Assembly: GCF_000972705.2 (NCBI RefSeq)
Contig: NZ_LATL02000074.1
Location: 1-13,601 of the forward strand
DNA: 13,601 nucleotides
Origin: Limnoraphis robusta CS-951
GTDB taxonomy: Bacteria; Cyanobacteriota; Cyanobacteriia; Cyanobacteriales; Microcoleaceae
Direction: 5' to 3'
The notes under the pieces are model-generated. The model worked only from the letters and a program-made list of their open reading frames with translations, ran no database searches and was not told the DNA's origin. The number at the start of each line of letters is the position of its first letter. The stretch's first letter is position 1. Positions 1 through 8,150 of this stretch are shown here, one piece after another. Position numbers and translations under genes: made by a program.

Positions 1-1999
1 TTGCCCAAACCAGGTGTCCGAAGAGGAACATCCAAGCCCAGACTGACAGATTATTAGTTCCATAGGGGCTGTATCCGTTAATGAGCTGGGCAGAGTTCAG
101 CCAAAGATAATCTCTAAACCATCCCATCAGGTAGGTTGAGGATTCATTGAACTGAGCTACATTACCCTGCCAGATACCCAAATGCTTCCAGTGCCAGTAG
201 AAGGTTACCCAACCTAGCGTGTTCAGCATCCAGAACATCGAGAGATAGAAAGCATCCCAAGCAGAGATGTCGCAAGTACCGCCACGACCGGGGCCGTCGC
301 AGGGGAAGGCATAACCAAAATCCTTCTTATCAGGCATCAGCTTGGAACCGCGAGCATCCAAGGCACCTTTGACAAGAATCAAGGTGGTGGTATGCAGACC
401 CAAAGCGATCGCATGGTGAACCAGGAAGTCGCCAGGGCCAATGGTTAAGAACAGAGAGTTCTTGCCAGAGTTAATCGCGTCTAACCAACCGGGCAACCAA
501 ACATTACCGTGATTGGGCCATGCAGTGCTTGCAATGCTATCCGGGTTGGACAACAGAACATCCATCGCATAAACAGCTTTCCCGTGAGCTGCCTGAATGA
601 ACTGAGCAAAGACAGGCTCAATCAGGATTTGCTTTTCAGGAGTACCGAAGGCAACAACAACGTCGTTATGAACGTAGATTCCTAAAGTGTGGAAGCCCAG
701 GAACAGAGACACCCAGCTCAGGTGAGAGATGATCGCCTCTTTGTGTTCGAGCATCCGAGCTAACACATTACCTTTGTTGGCTTCTGCATCATAGTCACGA
801 ACAAAGAAGATCGCGCCGTGAGCAAAAGCACCAACCATCAAGAAACCAGCAATGTATTGATGGTGTGTGTACAGTGCAGCTTGAGTGGTGTAGTCCCGCG
901 CCATAAATGCGTAAGGCGGAATGGAGTACATATGCTGGGCAACCAAAGAAGTGATTACACCCAAAGCAGCCAACGCCAAGCCTAACTGGAAGTGCAGAGA
1001 GTTGTTGATCGTGTCATACAACCCTTGGTGGGGCAGATTGAACTGACCTTCATTCTTGAAGCCGAACAGGGGATCTTTGGAATTGAGCATTTCTTTGATG
1101 CTATGACCAATTCCAAATTGAGTCCGGTACATATGTCCAGCGATGATGAACAGTACAGCGATCGCTAGATGGTGGTGAGCCATATCCGTCAGCCAGAGAG
1201 ATTCAGTCTGAGGATGGAATCCACCTAAGAAGGTCAGAATAGCAGTTCCTGATCCTTGAGAAGTCCCAAACACATGGCTAGCTGTATCCGGATTTTGAGC
1301 ATAAACGCCCCAGTTTCCGGTGAAGAAGGGAGCCAAGCCTGCCGGGTGAGGCAGAGTGCTGAGGAAGTTATCCCAGCCAACGTGCTGTCCGCGAGACTCA
1401 GGAATGGCAACGTGTACCAAGTGTCCTGTCCAAGCCAGAGAGCTAACTCCAAATAGACCCGCCAAGTGATGGTTCAGACGAGATTCAGCGTTTTTGAACC
1501 AGGAGAGGCTGGGACGATATTTCGGTTGGAGGTGTAACCAGCCTGCAAACAGGAAGATTGCAGACAGCAACAACAGGAAGATGGAACCTTGATAGAGATC
1601 ACCATTGGTTCGCATTCCGATGGTGTACCACCAGTGGTAAACACCTGAGTAGGCGATGTTAACGGGGTTAGAAGCACCTGCTTGCGTGAAAGCATCTACC
1701 GCAGGCTGTCCGAATTGAGGGTCCCAAATCGCATGAGCGATCGGACGGACATTTAAGGGATCTTTAACCCATTGTTCAAAGTTACCTTGCCAAGCGACGT
1801 GGAAAAGGTTGCCAGAAGTCCAAAGAAAGATGATGGCAATGTGGCCGAAGTGGGAAGCAAAAATCTTTTGGTAAAGATTTTCTTCCGTCATGCCATCATG
1901 ACTCTCAAAATCATGGGCTGTGGCAATCCCGTACCAAATCCGCCGAGTGGTCGGATCTTGTGCCAATGCCTGGCTAAATTTGGGAAATTTAGTTGCCAT
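1..1999 (-). CDS. psaB: Photosystem I P700 apoprotein A2 (PsaB), 3' end cut by window
   Basis: PsaB pairs with PsaA to form the membrane core of photosystem I; the heterodimer carries P700, most antenna chlorophylls, the phylloquinones and the shared 4Fe-4S cluster FX. The frame is open from the ATG at 1999 to the window edge (666 codons). The family is about 735-745 residues, so roughly 70-75 C-terminal residues lie outside. The N-terminus ([20 protein letters not shown]) is the typical PsaB start. The FX loop [12 protein letters not shown] has its two cysteines at residues 567 and 576. The last visible stretch, LFGHLVWA, contains the His (662) expected to ligate the P700 chlorophyll. Many His-rich membrane segments (for example [12 protein letters not shown]) match chlorophyll-binding helices. 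It lies 166 bp downstream of psaA on the same strand, so cotranscription is expected. A short AGGA lies just before the start. No frameshift was seen. Confidence 0.98.
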   Translation of the reverse strand, partial: MATKFPKFSQALAQDPTTRRIWYGIATAHDFESHDGMTEENLYQKIFASHFGHIAIIFLWTSGNLFHVAWQGNFEQWVKDPLNVRPIAHAIWDPQFGQPAVDAFTQAGASNPVNIAYSGVYHWWYTIGMRTNGDLYQGSIFLLLLSAIFLFAGWLHLQPKYRPSLSWFKNAESRLNHHLAGLFGVSSLAWTGHLVHVAIPESRGQHVGWDNFLSTLPHPAGLAPFFTGNWGVYAQNPDTASHVFGTSQGSGTAILTFLGGFHPQTESLWLTDMAHHHLAIAVLFIIAGHMYRTQFGIGHSIKEMLNSKDPLFGFKNEGQFNLPHQGLYDTINNSLHFQLGLALAALGVITSLVAQHMYSIPPYAFMARDYTTQAALYTHHQYIAGFLMVGAFAHGAIFFVRDYDAEANKGNVLARMLEHKEAIISHLSWVSLFLGFHTLGIYVHNDVVVAFGTPEKQILIEPVFAQFIQAAHGKAVYAMDVLLSNPDSIASTAWPNHGNVWLPGWLDAINSGKNSLFLTIGPGDFLVHHAIALGLHTTTLILVKGALDARGSKLMPDKKDFGYAFPCDGPGRGGTCDISAWDAFYLSMFWMLNTLGWVTFYWHWKHLGIWQGNVAQFNESSTYLMGWFRDYLWLNSAQLINGYSPYGTNNLSVWAWMFLFGHLVWA

Positions 2000-2030
2000 A
2001 AGTCCTAACTAAATCGTCTTCTCTTGCGAA

Positions 2031-2064
2031 GTTGCTCCATCTCCTTCGGAGACGCTGGGCGAAC
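2031..2064. repeat. Imperfect hairpin element in the psaA-psaB spacer
   Basis: The 166-bp spacer between psaA and psaB contains TCTCC-TTC-GGAGA (2040-2052). The pairing extends outward through CCA/TGG and an interrupted GTTGC/GCGAAC arm to 2031 and 2064. The flanking text (CCGTCGTTCGCCCAGCGTCT on the minus strand) resembles the small dispersed palindromic repeats common in filamentous cyanobacterial genomes; that family link is from memory. In the psaAB transcript it would form an intercistronic hairpin about 30 nt before psaB, so it could affect RNA processing or stability. Confidence 0.4.
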
Positions 2065-2165
2065 GACGGAAACCGCCAATACCGCACTGAGCGATCTCTT
2101 GGGATGGTCCACTCAAGGAGTCAGAGTCAGTTTGAGGATGACCCCAACCCTTGAGCGGGAGACTC

Positions 2166-4427
2166 TCATCCAACTGAAATGATTCGAGCCAGGAAGAACG
2201 CCCAAGTGGTGACGATTCCTCCAAGTAGGTAGTGAGCAACTCCCACTGCACGACCCTGAGTAATGCTCAGAGCGCGAGGCTGGATTGCTGGAGCTACCTT
2301 GAGCTTATTATGCGCCCAAACGATCGATTCGATCAGTTCTTGCCAGTAGCCACGACCACTAAACAGGAACATTAAGCTGAATGCCCAAACAAAGTGTGCT
2401 GCGAGGAACATCAAACCATAGGCAGACAGGGCAGACCCATAGGAGGTGATGACCTGAGAGGCTTGCGCCCAGAGGAAATCACGCAACCATCCATTAATGG
2501 TAATGGCACTCTGGGCAAAGTTACCATTGGTTATGTGAGAAATTGTACCGTCTGATCCTACAGTTCCCCAGACGTCAGATTGCATCTTCCAACTGAAGTG
2601 GAAAATCACAATCGAGAGGGAATTGTACATCCAGAACAGACCTAAGAACACGTGATCCCAACCGGAAACTTGGCAAGTACCACCCCGACCCGGACCGTCG
2701 CAGGGGAAGCGGAAGCCTAATTCAGCCTTATCAGGAATCAGGCGAGAACTGCGGGCGTACAGAACACCCTTCAGCAGAATCAGAACGGTAACGTGAATGG
2801 TAAAGGCATGGATATGGTGAATCATAAAGTCCGCCGTACCCAATGTAATCGGCATCATTGCCACCTTACCAGCCACTGCAACGACATCTCCACCAAAGGC
2901 TGGGCTGACGCTAGCCAAGGCGTTCGGAGCCGTATTACCGGGCGCCAAGGTATGTAGGTGTTGAACCCACTGTGCAAATATCGGCTGGAGCTGAATCCCG
3001 GTATCTGAGAACATATCTTGAGGACGACCAAAGGCCCGCATTGTATCGTTGTGAACGTACAAGCCAAAGCTATGGAAGCCCAGGAAAATACAAACCCAGT
3101 TCAAGTGAGAGATAATCGCGTCACGGTGACGAATTACCCGATCCAAAACGTTATTAACGTTCTTTGCCGGATCATAATCGCGCACCATGAAGATTGCACC
3201 ATGAGCGCCTGCACCCACTATCAAGAATCCGCCAATCCACATATGGTGGGTGAATAGGGAAAGTTGAGTGGGATAATCCGTAGCAATGTAGGGGTAGGGC
3301 GGCATGGCATACATATGGTGAGCCACGATGATGCTCAAAGAACCCATCATTGCCAGGTTAATCGCTAGCTGTGCGTGCCAAGAAGTTGTTAGGGTTTCGT
3401 AGAGACCTTTGTGACCTGTACCCCCAATGAGTAAGGGGTCTCTGTGAGCCTCTAGAATTTCCTTCATGCTGTGACCAATACCCCAGTTGGTGCGGTACAT
3501 ATGGCCAGCAATGATGAACAGTACAGCTAAGGCTAGGTGATGGTGTGCTGTATCTGACAACCACAAGCCACCTGTTACAGGATTAAGACCTCCTTTGAAG
3601 GTTAAGAAGTCTGAGTATACTCCCCAGTTTAAGGTGAAGAAGGGTTTTAAACCTTCTGCAAAGCTGGGATACAACTCGGTCATTAAATCCCGGTTCAGGA
3701 TGAACTCATGGGGCAGGGGGATATCTGCGGGGGCTACCCCAGAATCCAGCAGCTTGTTAATGGGTAAGGACACGTGAATTTGGTGTCCAGCCCAACCTAA
3801 GCATCCCAAGCCTAGCAATCCGGCTAAGTGGTGGTTCATCATCGACTCCACATTCTGGAACCATTCCAGTTTCGGAGCCCGTTTGTGATAGTGGAACCAA
3901 CCTGCAAACAGCATCAAACCTGCCATAACCAGCCCACCAATAGCGGTGCAGTAAAGCTGGTATTCGTTTGTAATGCCGGATGCACGCCAGAGTTGGAACA
4001 ATCCAGAGGTGATCTGAATTCCGTGGAAGCCTCCTCCCACATCTGCATTTAAAATTTCTTGACCGAAGATTGGCCAAACCACCTGGGCACTCGGTTTAAT
4101 GCCTGTGGGGTTTGTTAGCCAAGCTTCATAATTTGAAAACTTCGCGCCGTGGAAGTAAGCGCCACTCAGCCAGATAAAAATAACCGCTAAATGACCGAAG
4201 TGGGCGCTAAAGATTTTGCGCGAAATATCTTCTAAATCACTGGTATGACTATCGAAGTCGTGAGCGTCGGCGTGCAGGTTCCAAATCCAGGTGGTGGTAT
4301 TTGGACCTTTGGCTAGATCACGTCGGAAGTGACCGGGTTTTGCCCATTTTTCAAACGAAGTAGGAACTGGATCGTTATCGACCGTTATCCTTACCTTCGC
4401 CTCCGGCTCTGGAGGACTGATGGTCAT
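2166..4427 (-). CDS. psaA: Photosystem I P700 apoprotein A1 (PsaA)
   Basis: This is the partner of PsaB in the photosystem I reaction centre of the thylakoid membrane, where the pair drives light-induced electron transfer from the lumenal donor to ferredoxin. The product is 753 residues, normal for the family. The start is [14 protein letters not shown] and the end is [10 protein letters not shown] followed by TGA, both typical. The FX loop [12 protein letters not shown] places the cluster cysteines at 576 and 585. The later segment [12 protein letters not shown] gives the P700 axial His at about 678, and [20 protein letters not shown] is the phylloquinone and FX-proximal region. The ATG at 4427 is preceded by a GGAG Shine-Dalgarno about 8 nt away. 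psaA is first in the pair with psaB. Its base composition is richer in GC than the surrounding intergenic DNA, as expected for a highly expressed gene. No missing key residue was seen. Confidence 0.99.
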   Translation of the reverse strand: MTISPPEPEAKVRITVDNDPVPTSFEKWAKPGHFRRDLAKGPNTTTWIWNLHADAHDFDSHTSDLEDISRKIFSAHFGHLAVIFIWLSGAYFHGAKFSNYEAWLTNPTGIKPSAQVVWPIFGQEILNADVGGGFHGIQITSGLFQLWRASGITNEYQLYCTAIGGLVMAGLMLFAGWFHYHKRAPKLEWFQNVESMMNHHLAGLLGLGCLGWAGHQIHVSLPINKLLDSGVAPADIPLPHEFILNRDLMTELYPSFAEGLKPFFTLNWGVYSDFLTFKGGLNPVTGGLWLSDTAHHHLALAVLFIIAGHMYRTNWGIGHSMKEILEAHRDPLLIGGTGHKGLYETLTTSWHAQLAINLAMMGSLSIIVAHHMYAMPPYPYIATDYPTQLSLFTHHMWIGGFLIVGAGAHGAIFMVRDYDPAKNVNNVLDRVIRHRDAIISHLNWVCIFLGFHSFGLYVHNDTMRAFGRPQDMFSDTGIQLQPIFAQWVQHLHTLAPGNTAPNALASVSPAFGGDVVAVAGKVAMMPITLGTADFMIHHIHAFTIHVTVLILLKGVLYARSSRLIPDKAELGFRFPCDGPGRGGTCQVSGWDHVFLGLFWMYNSLSIVIFHFSWKMQSDVWGTVGSDGTISHITNGNFAQSAITINGWLRDFLWAQASQVITSYGSALSAYGLMFLAAHFVWAFSLMFLFSGRGYWQELIESIVWAHNKLKVAPAIQPRALSITQGRAVGVAHYLLGGIVTTWAFFLARIISVG

Positions 4428-4470
4428 TGAGACTCTCCTCTCTCTATGACAAAAACTCTACGTGTTGTGA

Positions 4471-4500
4471 ATTATGAAACAAGTCATTAAACTTTTTCAA
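4471..4500 (-). promoter_or_regulatory. Candidate sigma-70-type promoter for psaA
   Basis: On the minus strand TTGAAA (4500-4495) and CATAAT (4476-4471) are separated by 18 bp, each one base from the consensus hexamer. A start near 4464 would give a leader of about 37 nt before the psaA ATG. Other cyanobacteria use two psaA promoters farther upstream, so this one may not be the only or main start. Confidence 0.4.
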
Positions 4501-4672
4501 AATCCTTCGCAAAAGTTAATGTATTACTAACAATTGCTAGGAAGCAACACAACTCCCTATTACTTTACTACAAGAGTGGAAAATTTTATTTTCACACTCA
4601 ACCCCTCTTTACAGCTTTGGAAATTTCCCTGGGCCGTTTCAAGGGGCTGTTGTATCTAAATGATATATCATC

Positions 4673-4691
4673 TTTCCCTGTCAGGGGGAAA
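4673..4691 (-). promoter_or_regulatory. Compact hairpin in the psaA upstream region
   Basis: CCCTG-T-CAGGG (4676-4686) is flanked by TTT and, after two extra G, AAA, giving an interrupted stem of eight pairs. Directly beside it is the 12-bp palindrome ATGATATATCAT. If transcription starts upstream of here, both would lie in a long psaA leader; otherwise they could be protein-binding sites. No U-run follows on the minus strand, so it is not a classical terminator. Confidence 0.3.
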
Positions 4692-4789
4692 TGGCTTGTT
4701 AACAATAATTAAAAGCAGCTATAAGCCTTGTTGTATATGGGTTATAGTTGATTTTAAGTCGCAAAAGCCACCAAAAATCATTGATAAAT

Positions 4790-4807
4790 GTTACAAAACT
4801 TAAACTA
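4790..4807 (+). promoter_or_regulatory. HLR1-like (RpaB box) sequence upstream of psaA
   Basis: HLR1, bound by the response regulator RpaB at photosystem I genes, is a direct repeat of (G/T)TTACA(A/T)(A/T) spaced by 2 nt. Here the first half GTTACAAA (4790-4797) matches fully and the second (4800-4807) matches only 5 of 8. It lies about 365 bp upstream of the psaA ATG. A further TTACATT occurs nearby on the minus strand (around 4811-4817). The position is reasonable, but the second half is poor, so the call is tentative. Confidence 0.25.
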
Positions 4808-4869
4808 GATGAATGTAAGTTCTTAAACTTAAAAGATCTTGACACCGTGAAATTAGCGATCACTGTTTA

Positions 4870-4905
4870 GCAACCCGAGGAGCGCCCCAGATCTCTTAGG
4901 GTTGC
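4870..4905 (-). terminator. Possible terminator hairpin after the cupin gene
   Basis: GCAACCC (4870-4876) and GGGTTGC (4899-4905) form a perfect 7-bp stem, extended inward by GAG/CTC after a 3-nt bulge. It lies about 120 bp past the cupin stop and upstream of all psaA promoter candidates, so it could separate the two units. There is no U-tract on the minus strand, which weakens the call. Confidence 0.3.
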
Positions 4906-5026
4906 GTGAGTGTGTGCTGTGAGACGGGGTTCTCTATATCTTCTCAACTGGCCAGCCTGATTGTTAACGAGAACCAAGTAATAATCGCGCTCAAATAGCC
5001 AAAGCGATCGATGTTTGCGACCTGCA

Positions 5027-5776
5027 TCAAGTAAAGGGAAGTGTTTCAGGAGGATGCTGAAAATCTTCTCCAACGATAAATCTTGTTCTATCAACGGGAT
5101 AGGTTTTGACGTAAATAAGGCATCCAGTCTCTGACCTTGGGCTATAGGCACAATGGGGTGGATACCGCAGCCAACTGCCAGTTGGATAACTCCCCAACTC
5201 ATCCTGCCAAATCCCTTCTATGACAAAGATTTCTTTCATTTCGGTTTCTACTACATTGGAGAGTGTAGTGTGGGGCTGCCAGCGCTCGACCCAGACTTTT
5301 TCTGGATATCCAGTTTGTTTATAAAGGAGCTGCAATTCTATCTGGGGGATAATACCTGATTGCCAGGACGACTTGTAGATATTTGTTTTAATTTGTTGGC
5401 GACTTTTTCCACCGTGTTGTCGCAATTTAACAAAGGTCAAACATCCCCGCTCGCTGTAGGGGCGATGGATAAACCCTTCAGGATTCAGCATATAAGTTCC
5501 TGGTGGATGTACCCCGGTTTCGTCTGCAAAATCGCCCTGAAGGACCAAAATTTCTTCTCCTCCAGGATGGCCATGTAACGAAAAAAATCCACCTGGATCA
5601 AATTTAGTCAGCATAGTGACTGGATGCTCTTGAACCTGATGATCAGATTCAAAACAACCAAACCAGATTCCAGTAAAGATTGTCTGATACCAGACGAGCG
5701 ATGTCGGCAGGACAGCAACACGGGTAAATAAGTTTTCGTTAACTTGTTTAGGTTGCCATTGAAGCTGAGAACCCAC
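5027..5776 (-). CDS. Two-domain cupin protein, ChrR-cupin type
   Basis: The product is 249 residues with two cupin beta-barrels. The first has the clear metal-binding pattern SLHGHPGGEE (His68, His70, Glu74/75) and a later His104 in GFIHRPY, followed by the conserved GCLTFVKLR strand. The second (about 155-226) keeps the fold pattern (KEIFVIEGIW, GSWLRYPPH, GCLIYVK) but has only scattered ligands such as Glu182 and His208, so its metal site looks degenerate. The pattern matches the ChrR cupin-like family, whose best-known member is the zinc anti-sigma factor ChrR; that N-terminal anti-sigma domain is absent here, so an anti-sigma role should not be assumed. The start is GTG at 5776, the only reasonable one: GAGG lies 10 nt upstream and the next Met is residue 55. 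It appears monocistronic. The substrate is unknown. Confidence 0.85.
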   Translation of the reverse strand: MGSQLQWQPKQVNENLFTRVAVLPTSLVWYQTIFTGIWFGCFESDHQVQEHPVTMLTKFDPGGFFSLHGHPGGEEILVLQGDFADETGVHPPGTYMLNPEGFIHRPYSERGCLTFVKLRQHGGKSRQQIKTNIYKSSWQSGIIPQIELQLLYKQTGYPEKVWVERWQPHTTLSNVVETEMKEIFVIEGIWQDELGSYPTGSWLRYPPHCAYSPRSETGCLIYVKTYPVDRTRFIVGEDFQHPPETLPFT

Positions 5777-5801
5777 TAGAATTACACCTCAAATTTTTTG
5801 A

Positions 5802-5856
5802 ACTTTTCAGACACTAGCCTACAACAAAGACTTTACTATTACCACTGAAAAGTCTT
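5802..5856 (-). promoter_or_regulatory. Overlapping, mutually exclusive inverted repeats in the cupin leader
   Basis: Read on the minus strand before the cupin GTG, the arm at 5845-5856 can pair in two ways. With 5827-5834 it forms an 8-bp stem (AAGACTTT/AAAGTCTT, 14-nt loop). With 5802-5810 it forms a 9-bp stem (ACTTTTCAG/CTGAAAAGT, 34-nt loop). Both pairings are perfect but share bases, so only one can exist at a time. A small TCAAA/TTTGA hairpin follows directly before the GAGG ribosome site. This suggests, but does not prove, a leader that switches structure. Confidence 0.4.
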
Positions 5857-5886
5857 AGGTTAGTTTAATCAACTCAAAACCTATGA

Positions 5887-5917
5887 ATCATACATCTTGC
5901 TAAAAAGGAATCTTGCT
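5887..5917 (-). promoter_or_regulatory. Candidate cupin promoter with an 8-bp direct repeat
   Basis: On the minus strand TATGAT (5892-5887) is a good -10 match, giving a start near 5880 and a leader of about 104 nt. There is no good -35 hexamer. Instead ATCTTGCT (plus-strand reading) occurs twice, at 5894-5901 and 5910-5917, exactly 16 bp apart. Such a pair over a promoter without a -35 box could be an activator or repressor site. Confidence 0.3.
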
Positions 5918-6021
5918 GTAGCGATTCAAGGGGGTAGTTCACTCAATGATCCTTTTGGGCTATAGTTCCATAGTGGAAGCCTTCCATACAAAATTGGATT
6001 TGGGAGTTTCAGGAGAACTCA

Positions 6022-8031
6022 ATGTTGAACAGGAAATGCGGTCGGACAACCCTAAGAAAATGGCTAATATCAGCCCTAGCCGTCATCTTAGTTTTCAATC
6101 TTCTCGGATGTGAGCAACCCGAATTACCCGAAGCGAGTCTACCCATTATCTCAGTCTCTCAACCGACAACAGAGATGGCTGAAGTCTCGCCTCCGAAAGC
6201 AATTCAAATGCTCCATCCCCCCCTTGATGTCCATCAACCTCAAGTCACCATCCTCAGTCCTCAACCTGATGAACTTTTCCAAGACAACACCATCAATGTC
6301 CAACTTCAAGTCCAGGACTTACCCATTTTTCGAGATGAAACATTAGGTTTAGGGCCACATCTACAAGCCATTCTCGACAATCAACCCCTAGAAGATATCT
6401 ACACCCTCGACCAACCCCTTATTTTATCGGATCTCGAAGCCGGAACCCATACCCTGCGAATATTTGCGGCTTACCCTTGGGGAGAAAGCTTCAAAAACGA
6501 TGGAGCCTACGCTCAAACCACCTTTCATATCTTTACCAAAACTCCTGAAAACAACCCTAACCCTCAACTTCCCCTCCTAACCTATAACCAACCGAGAGGA
6601 ACCTACGGCGCCGAACCCGTTTTGTTAGACTTTTACCTCGCCAATGCTCCCCTACATCTAGTCGCTCAAGAAAATCCAGAAGATGAAATAGTTGATTGGC
6701 GAATTCGCGTCACCGTCAACAGTCAAAGTTTTATCATCGATCAATGGCAACCTATATATATAAAAGGTATAAAACCGGGAAAAAACTGGGTACAACTCGA
6801 ATACCTCGATGAACTCGGAGAACCCCTGACCAACGTCTACAACAACACTGCTCGCGTCTTTACCTACGACCCCAACAGTCAGGATACCCTCTCAAAACTG
6901 GTACGCGGTGAACTGACTATCGCCCAAGCCCGCCCCATTGTTGATCGAGGCTATGAGGGTAAAATCATCACTCCAGAACCCCAAATTACTCCAACTCTCG
7001 AAGAAATTCCTGAAATCTTAGAACCCGTTGAAACCCCAGAAGAAGTTGAAATCGTTCCTTCGACAGAACAAACCCCAGAAACTCTAGAACCCGTTGAAAC
7101 CCCAGAAGAAATTGAAATCGTTCCTTCGACAGAAGAAATCCCTGAAACTCTAGAACCCGTTGAAACCCCAGAAGAACTTGAAACCCCTGAAACATTAGAA
7201 CCCGTTGAACCCCTAACCCTCGAAGAAAAAACTGATGACATTGAAACGATTCCAGAAATAGACATTCCTCTAACCCTGAACGAAACATCTGAAACCCCAG
7301 TTGAGGAAGTTTTACCCTCTGAAGAACTCGAACAACTTCTCTCAAGCGAAACCGAACCCGAAACCGAACCAACCCCCCAAACCAATGGATGGTTCAATCG
7401 CATAAAAGGTCAAATTCAGCAACTCCCTGTCTTTGAGAGAAACAACTCTCAAACCAGTCCATCAATACCTGCGTCACAAACCGCAGAACCCCCCGCCACC
7501 AACAATAATATATTCAAACGAATTTTCAGGCGTTTTCAGCAAAACCCCTCTGAACCCGAACCTTCTCAGACCTTACCTGAAATTGTCGAGGAAGTTCCAA
7601 TGGCTGAACCAAGTCAACCCGTATTAGAATCGGAAAAATCTCTAGAACTCCTTCCCGATGAATTTCAACCCACCCCAGAACAGATCAACATAGACACATC
7701 GGTTGTTGAACCCGAAGTTGAAACCTCAGCAGACATTTTGGATGAAACTTCCACTGAAGAACCACAAACCCCGTTAGAAGAACCCATTATCATTCAACCG
7801 GAACCGGAACCGGAACCCCTTCCTGAAATCGTGGATGAGACTTCTATTCTAGACCTAGAAACCCAGTTAGAAGAACCTGTAGAAGTTGAACCCGAACCTG
7901 AAATGATGGATGAAACTCCCATTGAAGACCTAGAAACCCAGTTAGAAGAACCTATGGAAGTTGAACCCGAACCCGAAATGATGGATGAAACTTCTATTGA
8001 AGACCTAGAAACCGACCGAGAAAACTCCTAG
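6022..8031 (+). CDS. Secreted lipoprotein with acidic, repeat-rich C-terminal tail
   Basis: The 669-residue product begins with a basic N-region, a hydrophobic stretch and the lipobox LLGC at Cys30, so it should be lipid-anchored after export. Residues about 70-320 are well ordered and contain Ig-like beta-strand patterns (for example VTILSPQPDEL, LEAGTHTLRIF); I recall similar proteins of unknown function in other cyanobacteria. From about 325 onward the chain is dominated by Glu, Pro and Thr. It includes a 22-residue repeat (EPVETPEE core, from residue 334) and a 25-residue repeat (DETxIxDLETQLEEP core, from 605). Two short basic, amphipathic-looking stretches interrupt the acidic tail (about 456-474 and 494-508, the latter with IFKRIFRRF). 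The ATG has CAGGAG 7 nt upstream. It is transcribed away from the cupin gene. The tail may be an extended spacer or ion-binding segment; this is inference and no function is known. Confidence 0.85.
   Translation: MLNRKCGRTTLRKWLISALAVILVFNLLGCEQPELPEASLPIISVSQPTTEMAEVSPPKAIQMLHPPLDVHQPQVTILSPQPDELFQDNTINVQLQVQDLPIFRDETLGLGPHLQAILDNQPLEDIYTLDQPLILSDLEAGTHTLRIFAAYPWGESFKNDGAYAQTTFHIFTKTPENNPNPQLPLLTYNQPRGTYGAEPVLLDFYLANAPLHLVAQENPEDEIVDWRIRVTVNSQSFIIDQWQPIYIKGIKPGKNWVQLEYLDELGEPLTNVYNNTARVFTYDPNSQDTLSKLVRGELTIAQARPIVDRGYEGKIITPEPQITPTLEEIPEILEPVETPEEVEIVPSTEQTPETLEPVETPEEIEIVPSTEEIPETLEPVETPEELETPETLEPVEPLTLEEKTDDIETIPEIDIPLTLNETSETPVEEVLPSEELEQLLSSETEPETEPTPQTNGWFNRIKGQIQQLPVFERNNSQTSPSIPASQTAEPPATNNNIFKRIFRRFQQNPSEPEPSQTLPEIVEEVPMAEPSQPVLESEKSLELLPDEFQPTPEQINIDTSVVEPEVETSADILDETSTEEPQTPLEEPIIIQPEPEPEPLPEIVDETSILDLETQLEEPVEVEPEPEMMDETPIEDLETQLEEPMEVEPEPEMMDETSIEDLETDRENS
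7021..7215 (+). repeat. 66-bp tandem repeat inside the lipoprotein gene
   Basis: Units begin with GAACCCGTTGAA at 7021, 7087, 7153 and, in a shortened 45-bp unit, 7198. Each encodes about 22 residues around EPVETPEE. The copies are very similar at the DNA level, including silent positions, which points to recent expansion or ongoing homogenisation. Confidence 0.8.
7834..8016 (+). repeat. 75-bp tandem repeat at the end of the lipoprotein gene
   Basis: Units start at 7834, 7909 and 7984 with an exact 75-bp period (25 residues, DETxIxDLETQLEEPxEVEPEPEMM), the last one truncated. Units one and two differ at only a few bases. The repeat unit differs from the 66-bp block upstream. Confidence 0.8.
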
Positions 8032-8079
8032 CCTGTCCCCACAAACTTATTAATCTTAGGCTAACCTAGAAAAGCGTGG

Positions 8080-8131
8080 CATCAACTACCACGGCTTAAA
8101 GAAGTCGGGGATTAGTAACGCTTCTTCGCCC
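8080..8131 (-). repeat. Outer copy of the IS right-end sequence
   Basis: This 52-nt segment aligns along its length with 8154-8205. On the minus strand it reads GGGCGAAGAAGCGTTACTAA, then a CCCCGACTT...AAGCCGTGG hairpin, then GTAGTTGATG. This matches the end format of cyanobacterial tnpB elements as I recall it. It is either the true end of a double-ended element or the remnant of an earlier insertion. Confidence 0.55.
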
Positions 8132-8145
8132 TATATTTAATAGGG
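8129..8145. repeat. 6-bp stem hairpin between the two right-end copies
   Basis: CCCTAT (8129-8134) and ATAGGG (8140-8145) flank a 5-nt loop. It lies where the guide segment would be if the guide RNA used the inner right end, so a guide starting there would run into a self-complementary stretch. Confidence 0.35.
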
Positions 8146-8150
8146 AAAGT

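Larger units (their letters stand above)
4428..5026. other. Gene-free region upstream of psaA
   Basis: These 599 bp separate psaA from the end of the cupin gene, both on the minus strand. No convincing coding region was found. It is AT-rich and holds several perfect palindromes: GGAAATTTCC (4619-4628), ATGATATATCAT (4660-4671) and TTGTTAACAA (4696-4705). It also has a compact hairpin at 4673-4691, an RpaB-box-like site near 4790, a sigma-70-like promoter at 4471-4500, and a longer hairpin just after the cupin gene (4870-4905). Cyanobacterial psaA genes are known for long, light-regulated upstream regions, and the size of this one fits that. Confidence 0.7.

Noticed and set aside
2009..2251. 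80-codon minus-strand open frame across the psaA end and the spacer
   Set aside because: It overlaps the psaA C-terminus in another frame, matches no family I know, and the psaA ending is certain.
4839..4844. TTGACA on the plus strand upstream of psaA
   Set aside because: No -10 box follows at 16-18 bp and no plus-strand gene lies downstream.
4867..5202. 111-codon minus-strand open frame overlapping the cupin 3' end
   Set aside because: More than half lies inside the cupin gene in another frame; the remainder shows no recognisable motif and contains the hairpin at 4870-4905.
6951..7403. Minus-strand open frames of 150 and 128 codons inside the lipoprotein gene
   Set aside because: They are the complement of the Glu/Pro repeat region; the Ser/Val-rich or Leu/Phe-rich repetitive products are what that repeat gives when read backwards.
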